Positions 44,990 to 58,345 of a DNA stretch of 64,000 nt are shown one piece after another. The notes beneath the pieces were generated by a model. That model saw only the letters and a list, made by a program, of their open reading frames with translations. It was not told the DNA's origin and made no database searches. Position numbers and translations under genes: made by a program. The stretch is from Hordeum vulgare subsp. vulgare (Eukaryota > Streptophyta > Magnoliopsida > Poales > Poaceae): positions 110,238,189-110,302,188 of the forward strand of contig NC_058523.1 in the NCBI RefSeq assembly GCF_904849725.1, in the 5' to 3' direction. Position 1 is the first letter of the stretch; every line of letters begins with the position of its first letter.

Positions 44990-45128
44990 TGTTTCCCTGC
45001 AACACATATAAGGTAGTTATTGATGAGGTTAAGTGAGGATTAACATGCTATCAGTAAAATATGTTGATGGAAAATAAACACATTGCAGATTCAACAGATT
45101 AATTCGAGCCACATAGAAACATCATTTA
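44990..45128. other. Upstream region of the three-exon gene
   Basis: AT-rich sequence leading into the 245-bp tandem repeat. No clear TATA box or promoter element stands out. Confidence 0.4.
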
Positions 45129-45720
45129 TCCAAACCAAGCATGATTAAGAACTAGGAAATATAGCAATTGTATAGGTTTCACATGTATTAAGTGCAGCCA
45201 AATTTGATTTATTCCTCACATGCATAACAATACAAAATTGTACCCACAACAATTGGACATCACATTGCAGAATTGAACCAAGCAGTTAACTAAACACCAC
45301 AACTAATGAACCAAACATTAACTGAGCATCACATTGCACAACATAACATACTACTAATAGAAGATCAAACAGTTAACCAAACCAAGCATGGTTAACAACT
45401 TGGAAATATAGCAATTGTATTTGTTTCTCGTGTATTTAGAACAGCCAAATTCGATCTATTTCTCACATGGTAGACAATAAAAAATGCACCCACAACAATT
45501 GAACATCGCATTGCAGACTTGAACCAACGAGTTAGCTAAACGCCACAACAAATGAACTGAACATCAACTGAATTCCACATTGCATAATAAATAACATACT
45601 AGAAAATCAGACAGTTAACCAAACCAAGCATGCCTGACAACTTGGAAATATAGCAATTGTAGTTGTTTCTCATGTTTTCTACAACCAAATTCGATTTATT
45701 TATCATGCGGATGGTGAGTT
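45129..45720 (+). repeat. Tandem duplication, about 245-bp unit, 2.4 copies
   Basis: ccaaaccaagcatg starts units at about 45129, 45376 and 45619. Shared inner words are ggaaatatagcaattgta, acccacaacaattg and cattgcaga. Units have diverged by substitutions and small indels, so the duplication is not recent. No coding signal. Confidence 0.8.
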
Positions 45721-45732
45721 CTTGACTGCACT

Positions 45733-48301
45733 CTATGAACCTGGTCCACGTCTCGCCGAGGCGCCTCTAAAAATTGGCTTCCATTGCGGCAAGAGCAGCT
45801 TCCCGGGATCTAGCCTCTTTGAGCGACAGTCATAGTGGTCTTGGAGCTGCTTGAAGTTCTCATTGATGGAGAGAAGGATGTTGTGCCCTTTAGCTTCATC
45901 ACTGTTGACGAACGGATCAACAGTGACCTCACCTCCAGTCGTGGCAACAGCGCCATCAAGATGTTCTGTCTCCGTGAAGGCCCCAAAGACCGCCTTGTCG
46001 GGGGCACTGACAAACTGCAAATCGCTGACCTTTAGGTACCTGCTGGGTGGAGGGGCCTCAGATGTTGATGGACCAGCGGCAGCCCTGATGGTTGCCCCCG
46101 TATCGATGAGCGTGCCCTTGTTGGACGCTCCTGAGACAGGAGCGTCTTCAATATCCTTGGTCGCCTCTACAATCGCCTCATCAGCAATATTCTTTCCACA
46201 CTCTTTTGCGGCCTTGTTGGCGGCTTCCTCGTTAGCTGTGGTTCAGCTAGCCTCAGCGGCCGCCTCCTTGGCGATATCCTCAACACTGGCATCCACATCC
46301 ATGTCATCGATTGGGGGCAGATCTATTAATTGAGAAGAAGAAGAAGATTGGACTCAGAAGAAGTTCAAGAAGGTAAAAAGAAGAATAAACTAAGAGGAAA
46401 ACCTAAGAAATTAAAGAACTCACCTATGGGTGCTTGTTGAGAAGGGGTCCCCTCTCCTCCAGCAGCATCTGTTGTCGTCGCATGGCTGCCGGCAACATCG
46501 TCTGTCGGCACGTCCTCTATACGGACAGGCTCGTCGATAGAAGTTCTTTCCAAAGAGCCCCTCTCCAGGGGAGAGAGTGTGTGAGCTGCCTTGGGGAGGT
46601 CCACTTCAGGGTGCTCCTCCTCCTACTGCTCCACCTCCGGCTGTAGAGGAACAAAAGTCTCCCACTAGGGGCTATCGCCAACATCCTTCACCTTCGATAT
46701 AAAGCTCGTAGTCCCCTCCATGACAGGCGTAGGCTTTGCCTTCTTGGCCACGCGTTGCGCGAGGGTCTCCTCATCCCTGCAAGACATCAACAACAAGGTC
46801 AAGGGAAATACAGTTCAAGAATTCAAGATCAATCGAAAATAGAGGCAAACGCTTACTCCTCCTTGTCCTCTGAGTTGCTGAGGCCCGATAAGTCCCAGAT
46901 GCCCTTCTGGATGGCAGCGGGAGCAAGTGCTGGAGTTGGGGTTCTAGTGTGTGTCGGGGACATGGCAGCACTGGAAGACCATGTCTCCTTGGCGGAAGAT
47001 GATAGCGGGCGCTTTGCGATGGAGCGCCTCGCCTGCAGCGGATGAGCGACATTGGTGGTGGGGTGATCTTCCTTCTCTTCTCACATGGCGGCGACGGACA
47101 AACAAGCTCCATGGTGGCCGCTTTCAAGAGACCGCGGGACCTCTTCCTTGGAATGACAAGAGGTGGGGGCTCCTCAGCCTCATGCCTCCCAGCAACCCCG
47201 TGCTCTACGCCTCTGACAAATTGGTTGCCGTTGCCTCTTCCTCGTTGTTTCCACCCCCTTTGTTGTTAGACGCGGCAACTCCAGAACCGATACCTCCTGC
47301 CGTCAGACCAGCCTCCCTAGCCCACGTGCCAATCCACTCGATTCTCCTTCGGTGGTGTCGAAGATTAGTTGGCTTTCCTCCCGGATGGCCTTTTCGTCAA
47401 GTTATCAAACCACTCATGCACCACTTCTGGTGTCGGAACTTGCCATGTGGGATCGACCACATGTGTGTTGCAAGCCAGCATCATCGCCAAGATGGAGTCC
47501 TTGGCGGAGTTGTTAAACCATCAGTATGATGGTTGTCAATAGGTTGAACTTGTCATTGATGCGGAAGAGTTGATGGCAGAGGGACGCAAGCTCCATCACT
47601 GTCAGATTTGAAGGCAGTCCAGTGCGCAACCGCATGATACTTGCTGCATTGGTGAAGTCCCAAGAAAAGCGCCAGTGTTCCTGCAAGGGGGCGATGCGGC
47701 AACGGAGAAAATATGCACCCACCATCTCAATGGTGAGCCCGACAGCCTTCAAGCGAAGGATCCTGGTGACGGCAATCTCGAGCTTTTTGTCGTTGGCATC
47801 AAGGGCGCTCCAGTCCTAGCTGCGGACCGTCAACTCTTTCCGGACCTAGCACAAATCCGGTAAGTATTTACCTTGATGTAGCACCACTCCTCGCACCACT
47901 CTTCCCACTTTTGGTGTAGGTTACCAGGGGGACACCTCCTTGTTATCGGCCCTGGGGATCCAAGTAACACTGCCGGAGAGAGCACATCCTTCTGTGCATG
48001 GATAAAAGTAGTGCCCAAACAGGGCTACGTTGGGGACTACTCCAACAATATTCTCCAACAAATCTGCAAAGACACACAAAGTGATGATGGCATCTGGGGT
48101 AAAGTCCAAGAGCGTGTAGCCATACGTCAGCATCAAATCTGTGAAGAATGTTAAGAAGGGGGAACTACCCCACAGTAGAAGTATGTCGTGAAGCACGAGT
48201 ACTTCTCTGCTCTTTGCTTGGTGTTGCCTGGAAACACCACCAAAGCAGGGTGCGCCAAGGTCTCCTTCCCCACATGTACGTGTACCTATTGACGAGATCA
48301 T
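45733..48301 (-). pseudogene. Broken gene of the 'putative gypsy type transposon' (PF04195-like) family
   Basis: In minus order: 48301-47921 reads FTPDAIITLCVFADLLENIV, GVVPNVALFGHYFYPC and SGSVTWIPRADNKEV, the recognisable core of this plant family. After a frameshift, EEWCYIK appears near 47890. 47752-47513 reads KKLEIAVTRILRLKAVGLTI, MVGAYFLRCRIAPLQEHW and MELASLCHQLFRINDKF. A long Pro-, Ser- and Ala-rich low-complexity region follows (47400-46400). 46020-45733 reads VFGAFTETEHLDGAVATTGG and LSINENFKQLQDHYD. Gaps with possible introns (46330-46420, 46780-46860, 47860-47880) and stops separate the parts. Proteins of this type accompany some grass retroelements and have no known enzymatic role. 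The copy is fragmentary, and homology to the family is from memory. Confidence 0.55.
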
Positions 48302-48359
48302 TTGCGGTCACCACCGATGGGCATAAGACGACGTATGACCACCGTGCGTCCGCGATGGC

Positions 48360-49424
48360 TATTGGGAAACATTGCATGGGAAACAAAAAAAAATTCTATG
48401 CACACGCAATACCTATCTATGGTGATGATCATCTACAAGAGGGGAGAATGAATCTACATACCCTTGTAGATCGCTAAGCGGAAATGTATATAACGCGGTT
48501 GATGTAGTGGAACATCTTCGCGATCCAAATCACAGCCCGTCCGCGATCTCATCACGATCCGTCCCGCGATCCCATCACGATCCATGCTGAACTAGTGCCG
48601 AACGGACGGCACCTCCGCGTTCAGCACACGTACAGCTCGATGACAATCCCCCCTTCTTGATCCAGCAAGATGGGCAAAGAGGTAATGAGTTCTCCAGCAC
48701 GACGGTGTGGTGGTGGTGGTGGTGACTAATCCAGCAGGGCTTCGCCTAAGCACCGCCGAACTAGACTAGAGGAGAAACAGATCTAGAGAGAAGTAGTGGG
48801 TGCACGTGGCAATTAGGGTTAGCCCTCACCTCTAAAACCTCTAGTATATATAGGAGGGAGAAGAGGGGAGGCTGACTTGGCCCCTCCTCCAAGAAGAGGT
48901 TCGGCTGAGCCAACAAGGGAGGAATCCACCTCCCACAAGGGAGGTGGAATCCTATTAGGACTCCTTCCTAATTTAGAAACCCTTTCCATCTTTTGGCTTT
49001 TTGCCTTATTCCTCCACTCCAGCCACATGGACCCTTAGGGGAGGCTTTGGCCAGCCCACTAGGGGTTGGTATACCTCCTCTCACAGCCCATGAAGCCTTT
49101 GGGTCGTCACACATCTCCCGGTGGTCCCCCGGTACCCTCCGAGCACTTCCGATACACTACAGATGAGCCCGAAACTTTTCTGGTGACCAAAACAGGACTT
49201 CCTATATATCAATCTTTACCTCCAGACCATTTCGGAGCTCCTCGTGACGTCCAGGATCTCATACGGTACTTCGAACAACCTTCGGTCACAAACACCTATA
49301 ACTCAACTCTACCAAAACGTCACCGAACCTTAAGTGTGCAGACCCTGTGGGCTCATGAACTATGCAGACATGACTTGAGACACTCCCCAGTCAATAACCA
49401 ATAGCGGTACCTAGATGTCCATAT
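48360..49424 (-). repeat. 3' LTR of Copia I, outer segment
   Basis: Begins tattgggaaacattgcatggg, a mutated Angela-type LTR end, and stops at catat (49420-49424), the TSD of element J. A minus-strand TATA lies in ctagtatatataggagg near 48843. Confidence 0.8.
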
Positions 49425-51235
49425 TGTTGGGGAACGTCGCATGGGAAACAAAAAATTTCCTACGCGCACAAAGACCTATCATGGTGATGTCCATCTACGA
49501 GAGGGGATATTCGATCTACGTACCCTTGTAGACCGCACAGCAGAAGCGTTAAGAAACGCGGTTGATGTAGTGGAACGTCCTCACGTCCCTCGATCCGCCC
49601 CGCGAACCGTCCCGCGATCAGTCCCACGATCTAGTGCCGAACGGACGGCACCTCCGCGTTCAGCACACGTACAGCTCGACGATGATCTCGGCCTTCTTGA
49701 TCCAGCAAGAGATACGGAGAGGTAGATGAGTTCTCCGGCAGCGTGACGGCGCGCCGGAGGTTGGTGATGATCTTATCTCAGCAGGGCTCCGCCCGAGCTC
49801 CGCAGAAACGCGATCTAGAGGTAAAACCGTGGAGATATGTGGTCGGGCTGCCGTGGCAAAGTTGTCTCAAATCAGCCCTAAAACCTCCGTATATATAGGG
49901 GGAAGAGGGGGAGCCTTGCCTTGGGGTCCAAGGACCCCCAAGGGGTTCGGCCGAGCCAAGGGGGGCAACCCTCCCCTTCCAAACCGAGTCCAACTAGGTT
50001 TGGAAGGAGGAGTCCTTCCCCCCTTTCCCACCTCCTCTTTTTTTTCTTTTCTCTTTGATTTTCTTCCTATGGCGCATAGGGCCTTCCTGGGCTGTCCCAC
50101 CAGCCCACTAAGGGCTGGTGCGCCACCCCCAAGGCCTATGGGCTTCCCCGGGGTGGGTTCCCCCCCCCCCAGGTGAACACCCGGAACCCACTCGTCATTC
50201 CCGGTAACTCCGAAAACCTTCCGGTAATCAAATGAGGTCATCCTATATATCAATCTTCGTTTCCGGACCATTCCGGAAACCCTCGTGACGTCCGTGATCT
50301 CATCCGGGACTCCGAACAACATTCGGTAACCAACCATATAACTCAAATACGCATAAAACAACGTCGAACCTTAAGTGTGCAGACCCTGCGGGTTCGAGAA
50401 CTATGTAGACATGACCCGAGAGACTCCTCGGTCAATATCCAATAGCGGGACCTGGATGCCCATATTGGATCCTACATATTCTACGAAGATCTTATCGTTT
50501 GAACCTCAGTGCCAAGGATTCATATAATCCCGTATGTCATTCCCTTTGTCCTTCGTTATGTTACTTGCCCGAGATTCGATCGTCAGTATCCGCATACCTA
50601 TTTCAATCTCGTTTACCGGCAAGTCTCTTTACTCGTTCCGTAATACAAGATCCTGCAACTTACACTAAGTCACATTGCTTGCAAGGCTTGTGTGTGATGT
50701 TGTATTACCGAGTGGGCCCCGAGATACCTCTCCGTCACACGGAGTGACAAATCCCAGTCTCGATCCATACTAACTCAACGAACACCTTCGGAGATACTTG
50801 TAGAGCATCTTTATAGTCACCCAGTTACGTTGCGACGTTTGATACACACAAAGCATTCCTCCGGTGTCAGTGAGTTATATGATCTCATGGTCACAGGAAC
50901 AAATACTTGACACGCAGAAAATAGTAGCAACAAAATGACACGATCAACATGCTACGTCTATTAGTTTGGGTCTAGTCCATCACGTGATTCTCCTAATGAC
51001 GTGATCCAGTTATCAAGCAACAACACCTTGTTCATAATCAGAAGAGCCTGACTATCTTTGATCAACTGGCTAGCCAACTAGAGGCTTGCTAGGGACAATG
51101 TTTTGTCCATGTATCCACACATGTATACAAGTCTTTATTCAATACAATTATAGCATGGATAATAAACGATTATCTTGATACAGGAATTATAATAATAACT
51201 ATATTTATTATTGCCTCTAGGGCATAATTCCAACA
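49425..51235 (-). repeat. 3' LTR of element J (1811 bp)
   Basis: tgttggggaacgtcgcatgg...cataattccaaca on plus. A minus-strand TATA lies in cctccgtatatataggg at about 49885-49900, and a run of 11 C at about 50160-50170. The purine tract complement gtctcccacttgcac follows at 51236-51250. Confidence 0.95.
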
Positions 51236-51287
51236 GTCTCCCACTTGCACTAGAGTCAATAATCTAGCCTTCACATCATCATGTGAA

Positions 51288-54200
51288 TTACATTGTAATA
51301 AATCTAACACCCATACAGTTCTGGTGTTGATCATGCTTTGCCCGTGGAAGAGGTTTAGTCAGCGGGTCTGCTACATTTAGATCCGTGTGCACTTTGCATA
51401 TATTTACGTCCTCCTCTTCGACGTAGTCGCGGATGAGGTTGAAGCGTCGTTTGATGTGTCTGGACTTCTTGTGAAACCGTGGTTCCTTTGCTAGGGCAAT
51501 GGCACCCGTGTTGTCACAAAACAAGGTTATTGGATTTAGTGCGCTTGGCACCACTCCAAGATCCGTCATGAACTGCTTCATCCAGACACCCTCCTTAGCC
51601 GCCTTCGAGGCAGCCATGTACTCCGCTTCACATGTAGAATCTGCTACGACGCTCTGCTTGGAACTGCACCAGCTTACCGCACCCCCATTAAGAATAAAGA
51701 CGTATCCGGTCTGCGACTTAGAGTCGTCCGGATCTGTGTCAAAGCTTGCATTGACGTAACCTTTTACGGCGAGCTCTTCGTCACCTCCATACACGAGAAA
51801 CATCTCCTTAGTCCTTTTCAGGTACTTCAGGATATTCTTGACCGCCGTCCAGTGATCCACTCCTGGATTACTCTGGAACCTACCTGCCATACTTATGGCC
51901 AGGCTAACGTCCAGTCTAGTGCACAGCATTGCATACATGATAGAACCTATGGCTGAAGCATAGGGGACGGTGCTCATATGCTCTCTATCCTCATCAGTTG
52001 CTGGGCACTGAGTCTTACTCAATCTCGTACCTTGTAAAACTGGCAAGAACCCTTTCTTGGACTGTTCCATTTTGAACCTCTTCAAAACTTTATCAAGGTA
52101 TGTGCTTTGTGAAAGTCCTATCAGGCGTTTTGATCTATCCCTGTAGATCTCAATGCCTAGAATGTAAGCAGCTTATCCTAGGTCCTTCATAGAGAAACTT
52201 TTATTCAAGTAATCCTTTATGCTCTCCAAAAACTCTATGTTGTTTCCAATCAGCAATATGTCATCCACATATAATATTAGAAACGACACAGAGCTCCCAC
52301 TCACTTTCTTGTAAATACAAGATTCTCCAACCACTTGTAAAAACCCGAATGCTTTGATCACCTCATCAAAGCGTTTGTTCCAACTCCGAGATGCTTGCAC
52401 CAGTCCATAAATGGATCGCTGGAGCTTGCACACCTTGTTAGCATTCTTAGGATCGACAAAACCTTCGGGTTGCATCATATACAACTCTTCCTTAAGGAAA
52501 CCGTTAAGGAACGCCGTTTTGACATCCATCTGCCAGATTTCATAATCGAAAAATGCAGCTATTGCTAACATGATTCTGACGGACTTAAGCATCGCTACGG
52601 GTGAGAATGTCTCATCGTAGTCAACTCCTTGAACTTGTGAAAAACCCTTTGCCACAAGTCGAGCTTTATAAACGGTCACATTGCCGTCAGCGTCCGTCTT
52701 CCTCTTAAAGATCCATTTGTTCTGAATAGCCTTGCGGCCCTCAGGTAGTACTTCCAAAGTCCACACTTTGTTCTCATACATGGATCCTATCTCGGACTTC
52801 ATGGCTTCTAGCCATTTGTTGGAATCTGGGCCCACCATTGCTTCTTCATAACTTGCAGGTTCATTGTTGTCTAACAACATGATTGACAAAACGGGATTAC
52901 CGTACCACTCTGGAGCAGCACGTGGTCTCGTCGACCTGCGTGGTTCGACAGAAACTTGAACCGGAGTTTCATGATCATCATCATTAACTTCCTCCTCAAC
53001 CGGCGTTGCAATGACAGAGGTTTCCCCTTGCCCTGCGCCACCACCTAGAGGGATGAGAGGCTCGACAACCTCATCAAGTTCTATCTTCCTCCCACTCAAT
53101 TCTCTCGAGAGAAACTCCTTCTCGAGAAAAGCTCCGTTTTTAGCAACAAACACTTTGCCCTCGGATTTGAGATAGAAGGTGTACCCAACTGTCTCTTTTG
53201 GGTAACCTATGAAGATGCACTTTTCCGCTTTGGGTTCCAGCTTTTCAGGCTGAAGCTTTTTGACATAAGCATCACATCCCCAAACTTTAAGAAACGACAA
53301 CTTTGGCCTTTTGCCATACCACAGTTTGTATGGTGTCGTCTCAACGGATTTTGATGGTGCCCTATTTAAAGTGAACGCAGCTGTTTCTAATGCATAACAC
53401 CAAAACGATAACGGCAAATTGGTAAGAGACATCATAGATCGCACCATCTCTAGTAAAGTACGATTACGACGTTCGGACACACCATTACGCTGTGGTGTTC
53501 CAGGCGGTGTCAACTGTGAAACAATTCCACATTGTCTTAAGTGAGCACCAAACTCGAAACTCAGATATTCACCCCCACGATCAGACCGTAGGAACTTGAT
53601 CTTCTTGTTACGATGATTTTCAACTTCACTCTGAAATTGCTTGAACTTTTCAAATGTTTCAGACTTGTGCTTCATTAAGTAGACATAACCATATCTACTC
53701 AAATCGTCAGTGAAGGTGAGAAAATAACGATATCCACCGCGTGCCTCTACGCTCATCGGACCGCACACATCGGTATGTATGATTTCCAACAAGTCACTTG
53801 CACGCTCCATTGTTCCGGAGAACGGAGTTTTAGTCATCTTGCCCATGAGGCATGGTTCGCACGTGTCAAGTGAATCAAAGTCAAGTGACTCCAAAAGTCC
53901 ATCGGCATGGAGTTTCTTCATGCGCTTTACACCAATATGACCTAAGCGGCAGTGCCATAAAAATATGGCGCTATCAATGTTAACTCTAACTCTTTTGGTC
54001 TCAATGTTATGTATGTGTGTATCACTATCAAGATTCAATATGAACAATCCTCTCACACTGGGTGCATGACCATAAAAGATGTTAGTCATAGAAATAGAAC
54101 AACCATTAATCTCTGACTTAAAAGAGTAATCGTCTCGCAATAAACAAGATCCAGATATAATGTTCATGCTCAACGCATGAACTAAATAACAATGATTCAA

Positions 54201-55268
54201 GTTCATAACTAATCCTGATGGTAACTGAAGTGAAACTGTGCCGACGGCGACTGCATCAACCTTGGAACCATTTCCTACGTGCATCGTCGCTTCATCTTTC
54301 GCCAGCCTTCGTCTATTCCGCAGTTCCTGTTTCGAGTTGCAAATATGAGCAACAGAACCGGTATCGAATACCCAGGCACTACTACGAGAGCCGGTTAAGT
54401 ACACATCCATAACATGTATATCAAATATACCTGATTTTTCTTTGGCCGCCTTCTTATTAGCCAGATACTTGGGGCAGTTGCGCTTCCAGTGACCCATACC
54501 CTTGCAATAGTAACACTCTGTTTCAGGCTTAGGTCCAGCTTTGGGTTTCTTCGTCGGATTGGCAACAGGCTTGCCGCTCTTCTTTGAATTACCCTTCTTG
54601 CCTTTGCCGTTTCTCTTGAAACTAGTGGTCTTATTCACCATCAACACTTGATGCTCTTTACGGAGTTCAGACTCTGCGACTTTCAGCATCGCAAACAACT
54701 CGCGGGGTGACTTGTTCATCCCTTGCATGTTGTAGTTCAACACAAAGCCTTTATAGCTTGGCGGCAGTGATTGAAGGATTCTGTCAGTGATAGCCTCTTG
54801 TGGGAGTTCAATCCCCAGCTCAGCTAGACGGTTTGAGTACCCAGACATTTTGAGCACATGTTCACTGACAGACGAGTTCTCCTCCATCTTGCAAGCATTG
54901 AATTTATCGGAGGTCTCATACCTCTCGATCTGGGCGTTCTTCTGAAAGATGAACTTCAACTCCTGGAACATCGCAAATGCTCCATGACGCTCAAAGCGAC
55001 GTTGAAGTCCCGGTTCTAAGCCATACAAGACTGCACATTGAACTACTGAGTAGTCCTCCTTATGTGTTAACCAAGCGTTCTTAACATCCTGGTCAGCCAT
55101 AGCGGGTGGTTCATCTCCTAGCGCAGCATTAAGGACATAATCCTTCTTCCCAGCTTGTAAGATTAGCTTAAGATTACGAGCCCAGTCTACAAAGTTGCTT
55201 CCATCATCTGTCAACTTAGCTTTCTCTAGGAACGTATTAAAATTCAGGGTGACTGTCGCGTGAGCCAT
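51288..55268 (-). pseudogene. Copia gag-pol polyprotein of element J, one in-frame stop
   Basis: A single frame of 1327 codons, from ATG 55268 to 51288, is interrupted only by TAA at 52173-52175 (after residue 1031). Domains in order: gag (1-200), CCHC zinc knuckle C252-C265 (CYYCKGMGHWKRNC), protease DTGSVAH at 302, integrase zinc site (H439, H444, C470, C473), integrase core with D500, D563 and E599 in D,D35E spacing, and reverse transcriptase from about 815 with QMDVKTAFLNG near 913 and YVDD at 1000-1003. After the stop, RNase H shows GGDEELAVKGYVNASFDTDP, STCEAEYMAAS, LFCDNTGAIAL and LNVADPLTKPLPRAK. All catalytic residues are present. Length and order match BARE1-type polyproteins. The product would form cytoplasmic particles, reverse-transcribe and integrate; the stop removes RNase H. 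Confidence 0.95.
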
Positions 55269-56523
55269 GATCTACAACACAAATATATTCAAAGTGGACT
55301 TAGACTATGTTCAAGATAATTAGAGTTTAACTTAATCAAATTACTCGCTAAACTCCCACTCAAAAAGTACATCTCTCTCGTCATTTGAGTGGTTCATGAT
55401 CCACTTACACTAGCTCAAGTCCGATCATCATGTGAGTTGAGTATAGTTTCAGTGGTAAGCATCCCTATGCTAATCATATCATCTATATGATTCATGATCG
55501 ACCTTTCGGTCTCATGTGTTCCGAGGCCATGTATGCACATGCTAGGCTCGTCAAGCTTAACCCGAGTGTTCCGCGTGCGCAACTGTTTTGCACCCGTTGT
55601 ATGTGAACGTTGAGTCTATCACACCCGATCATCACGTGGTGTCTCGAAACGACGAACTGTAGCAACAGTGCACAGTCGGGGAGAACACAATTTCGTCTTG
55701 AAATTTTAATGAGAGATCACCTCATAATGCTACCGTCGTTCTAAGCAAAATAAGGTGCATAAAAGGATTAACATCACATGCAATTCATAAGTGACATGAT
55801 ATAGCCATCATCACGTGCTCCTTGATCTCCATCACCAGAGCACCGGCACGATCTTCTTGTCACCGGCGCCACACCATGATCTCCATCAACGTGTCACCAT
55901 CGTGGTTGTCGTGCTACTCATGCTATTACTACTAAAGCTACATCCTAGCAAAATAGTAAACGCATCTGCAAGCACAAACGTTAGTATAAAGACAACCCTA
56001 TGGCTCCTGCCGGTTGTCGTACCATCGACGTGCAAGTCGATATTATCTATTACAACATGATCATCTCATACATCCAATATATCACATCACATCGTTGGCC
56101 ATATCATATCATAAGCATACCCTGCAAAAAAAAGTTAGACGTCCTCTAATTTTGTTGTTGCATGTTTTACGTGGTGACCATGGGTATCTAGTAGGATCGC
56201 ATCTTACTTACGCAAACACCATAATGGAGATATATGAGTTTCTATTTAACCTCATCCAAGGACCTCCTCGGTCAAATACGATTCAATTAAAGTTAGAGAA
56301 ACTGACACTTGCCAGTCATCTTTGAGCAACGGGGTTACTCGTAGCGATGAAACCAGTCTCTCGTAAGCGTACGAGTAATGTCGGTCCAAGCCGCTTCAAT
56401 CCAACAATAATGCGGAATCAAGAAAAGACTAAGGAGGGCAGCAAAATGCACATCACCACCCACAAAAACTTTTGTGTTCTACTCGAGAAGACATCTACGC
56501 ATGAACCTAGCTCATGATGCCAC
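55269..56523 (-). other. Leader (5' untranslated region) of element J with primer site
   Basis: About 1.25 kb without a long frame. The primer site next to the LTR reads TGGCATCATGAGC on the minus strand (56510-56522), a variant of the initiator-tRNA-Met site TGGTATCAGAGC. The leader is conserved with that of Copia E (32847-34087), which suggests packaging or translation signals. Confidence 0.75.
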
Positions 56524-58345
56524 TGTTGGGGAACGTCGCATGGGAAACAAAAAATTTCCTACGCGCACAAAGACCTATCATGGTGATGTCCATCTACGAG
56601 AGAGGATATTCGATCTACATACCCTTGTAGACCGCACAGCAGAAGCGTTAAGAAATGCGGTTGATGTAGTGGAACGTCCTCACGTCCCTCGATCCGCCCC
56701 GCGAACCGTCCCGCGATCAGTCCCACGATCTAGTGCCGAACGGACGGCACCTCCGCGTTCAGCACACGTACAGCTCGACGATGATCTCGGCCTTCTTGAT
56801 CCAGCAAGAGAGACGGAGAGGTAGATGAGTTCTCCGGCAGCATGACGGTGCTCCGGAGGTTGGTGATGATCTTATCTCAGCAGGGCTCCGCCCGAGCTCC
56901 GCAGAAACGCGATCTAGAGGTAAAACTGTGGAGATATGTGGTCGGGCTGCCGTGGCAAAGTTGTCTCAAATCAGCCCTAAAACCTCCGTATATATAGGGG
57001 GAAGAGGGGGAGCCTTGCCTTGGGGTCCAAGGACCCCCAAGGGGTTCGGCCGAGCCAAGGGGGGCACCCCTCCCCTTTCAAACCGAGTCCAACTAGGTTT
57101 GGAAGGAGGAGTCCTTCCCCCTTTCCCACCTCCTATTTTTTTTCTCTTTGATTTTCTTCCTATGGCGCATAGGGCCTTCTTGGGCTGTCCCACCAGCCCA
57201 GTAAGGGCTGGTGCGCCACCCCCAAGGCCTATGGGCTTCCCCGGGGTGGGTTGCCTCCCCCCCCCCCTCGGTGAACACCCGGAACCCATTCGTCATTCCC
57301 GGTACATTCCCGGTAACTCCGATAACCTTCCGGTAATCAAATGAGGTCATCCTATATATCAATCTTCGTTTCCGGACCATTCTGGAAACCCTCGTGACGT
57401 CCGTGATCTCATCCGGGACTCCGAACAACATTCGGTAACCAACCATATAACTCAAATACGCATAAAACAACGTCGAACCTTAAGTGTGCAGACCCTGTGG
57501 GTTCGAGAACTATGTAGACATGACCCGAGAGACTCCTCGGTCAATATCCAATAGAGGGACCTGGATGCCAATATTGGATCCTACATATTCTACGAAGATC
57601 TTATCGTTTGAACCTCAGTGCCAAGGATTCATATAATCTCGTATGTCATTCCATTTTGTCCTTCGGTATGTTACTTGCCCGAGATTCGATCGTCAGTATC
57701 CGCATACCTATTTCAATCTCGTTTACCGGCAAGTCTCTTTACTCGTTCCGTAATACAATATCATGCAACTTACACTAAGTCACATTGCTTGCAAGGCTTG
57801 TGTGTGATGTTGTATTACCGAGTGGGCCCTGAGATACCTCTCCGTCACACGGAGTGACAAATCCCAGTCTCGATCCATACTAACTCAACGAACACCTTCG
57901 GAGATACCTCTAGAGCATCTTTATAGTCACCCAGTTACGTTGCGACGTTTGATACACACAAAGCATTCCTCTGGTGTCAGTGAGTTATATGATCTCATGG
58001 TCACAGGAACAAATACTTGACACGCAGAAAACAGTAGCAACAAAATGACATGATCAACATGCTACGTCTATTAGTTTGGGTCTAGTCCATCACGTGATTC
58101 TCCTAATGACGTGATCCAGTTATCAAGCAACAACACCTTGTTCATAATCAGAAGACCCTGACTATCTTTGATCAACTGGCTAGCCAACTAGAGGCTTGCT
58201 AGGGACAGTGTTTTGTCTATGTATCCACACATGTATACAAGTCTTTATTCAATACAATTATAGCATGGATAATAAACGATTATCTTGATACAGGAATTAT
58301 AATAATAACTATATTTATTATTGCCTCTAGGGCATAACTCCAACA
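56524..58345 (-). repeat. 5' LTR of element J (1822 bp), with promoter
   Basis: Same ends as the 3' LTR. The minus-strand TATA (ccctatatatacgg) at about 56987-57000 would drive transcription leftward into the leader and gag-pol. A run of 11 C lies at 57257-57267. Confidence 0.95.

Larger units (their letters stand above)
49425..58345 (-). mobile_element. Complete Angela/BARE1-type Copia retrotransposon J (8921 bp)
   Basis: The LTRs at 49425-51235 (1811 bp, 3' in element sense) and 56524-58345 (1822 bp, 5') are nearly identical by eye. An 11-bp indel (gtacattcccg-type, near 50196) accounts for the length difference. The perfect TSD catat lies at 49420-49424 and 58346-58350. The interior carries a long leader, one gag-pol frame and a purine tract. 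It sits in the 3' LTR of the older Copia I, a same-family nesting. A single stop codon is the only coding defect I see. Confidence 0.95.
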
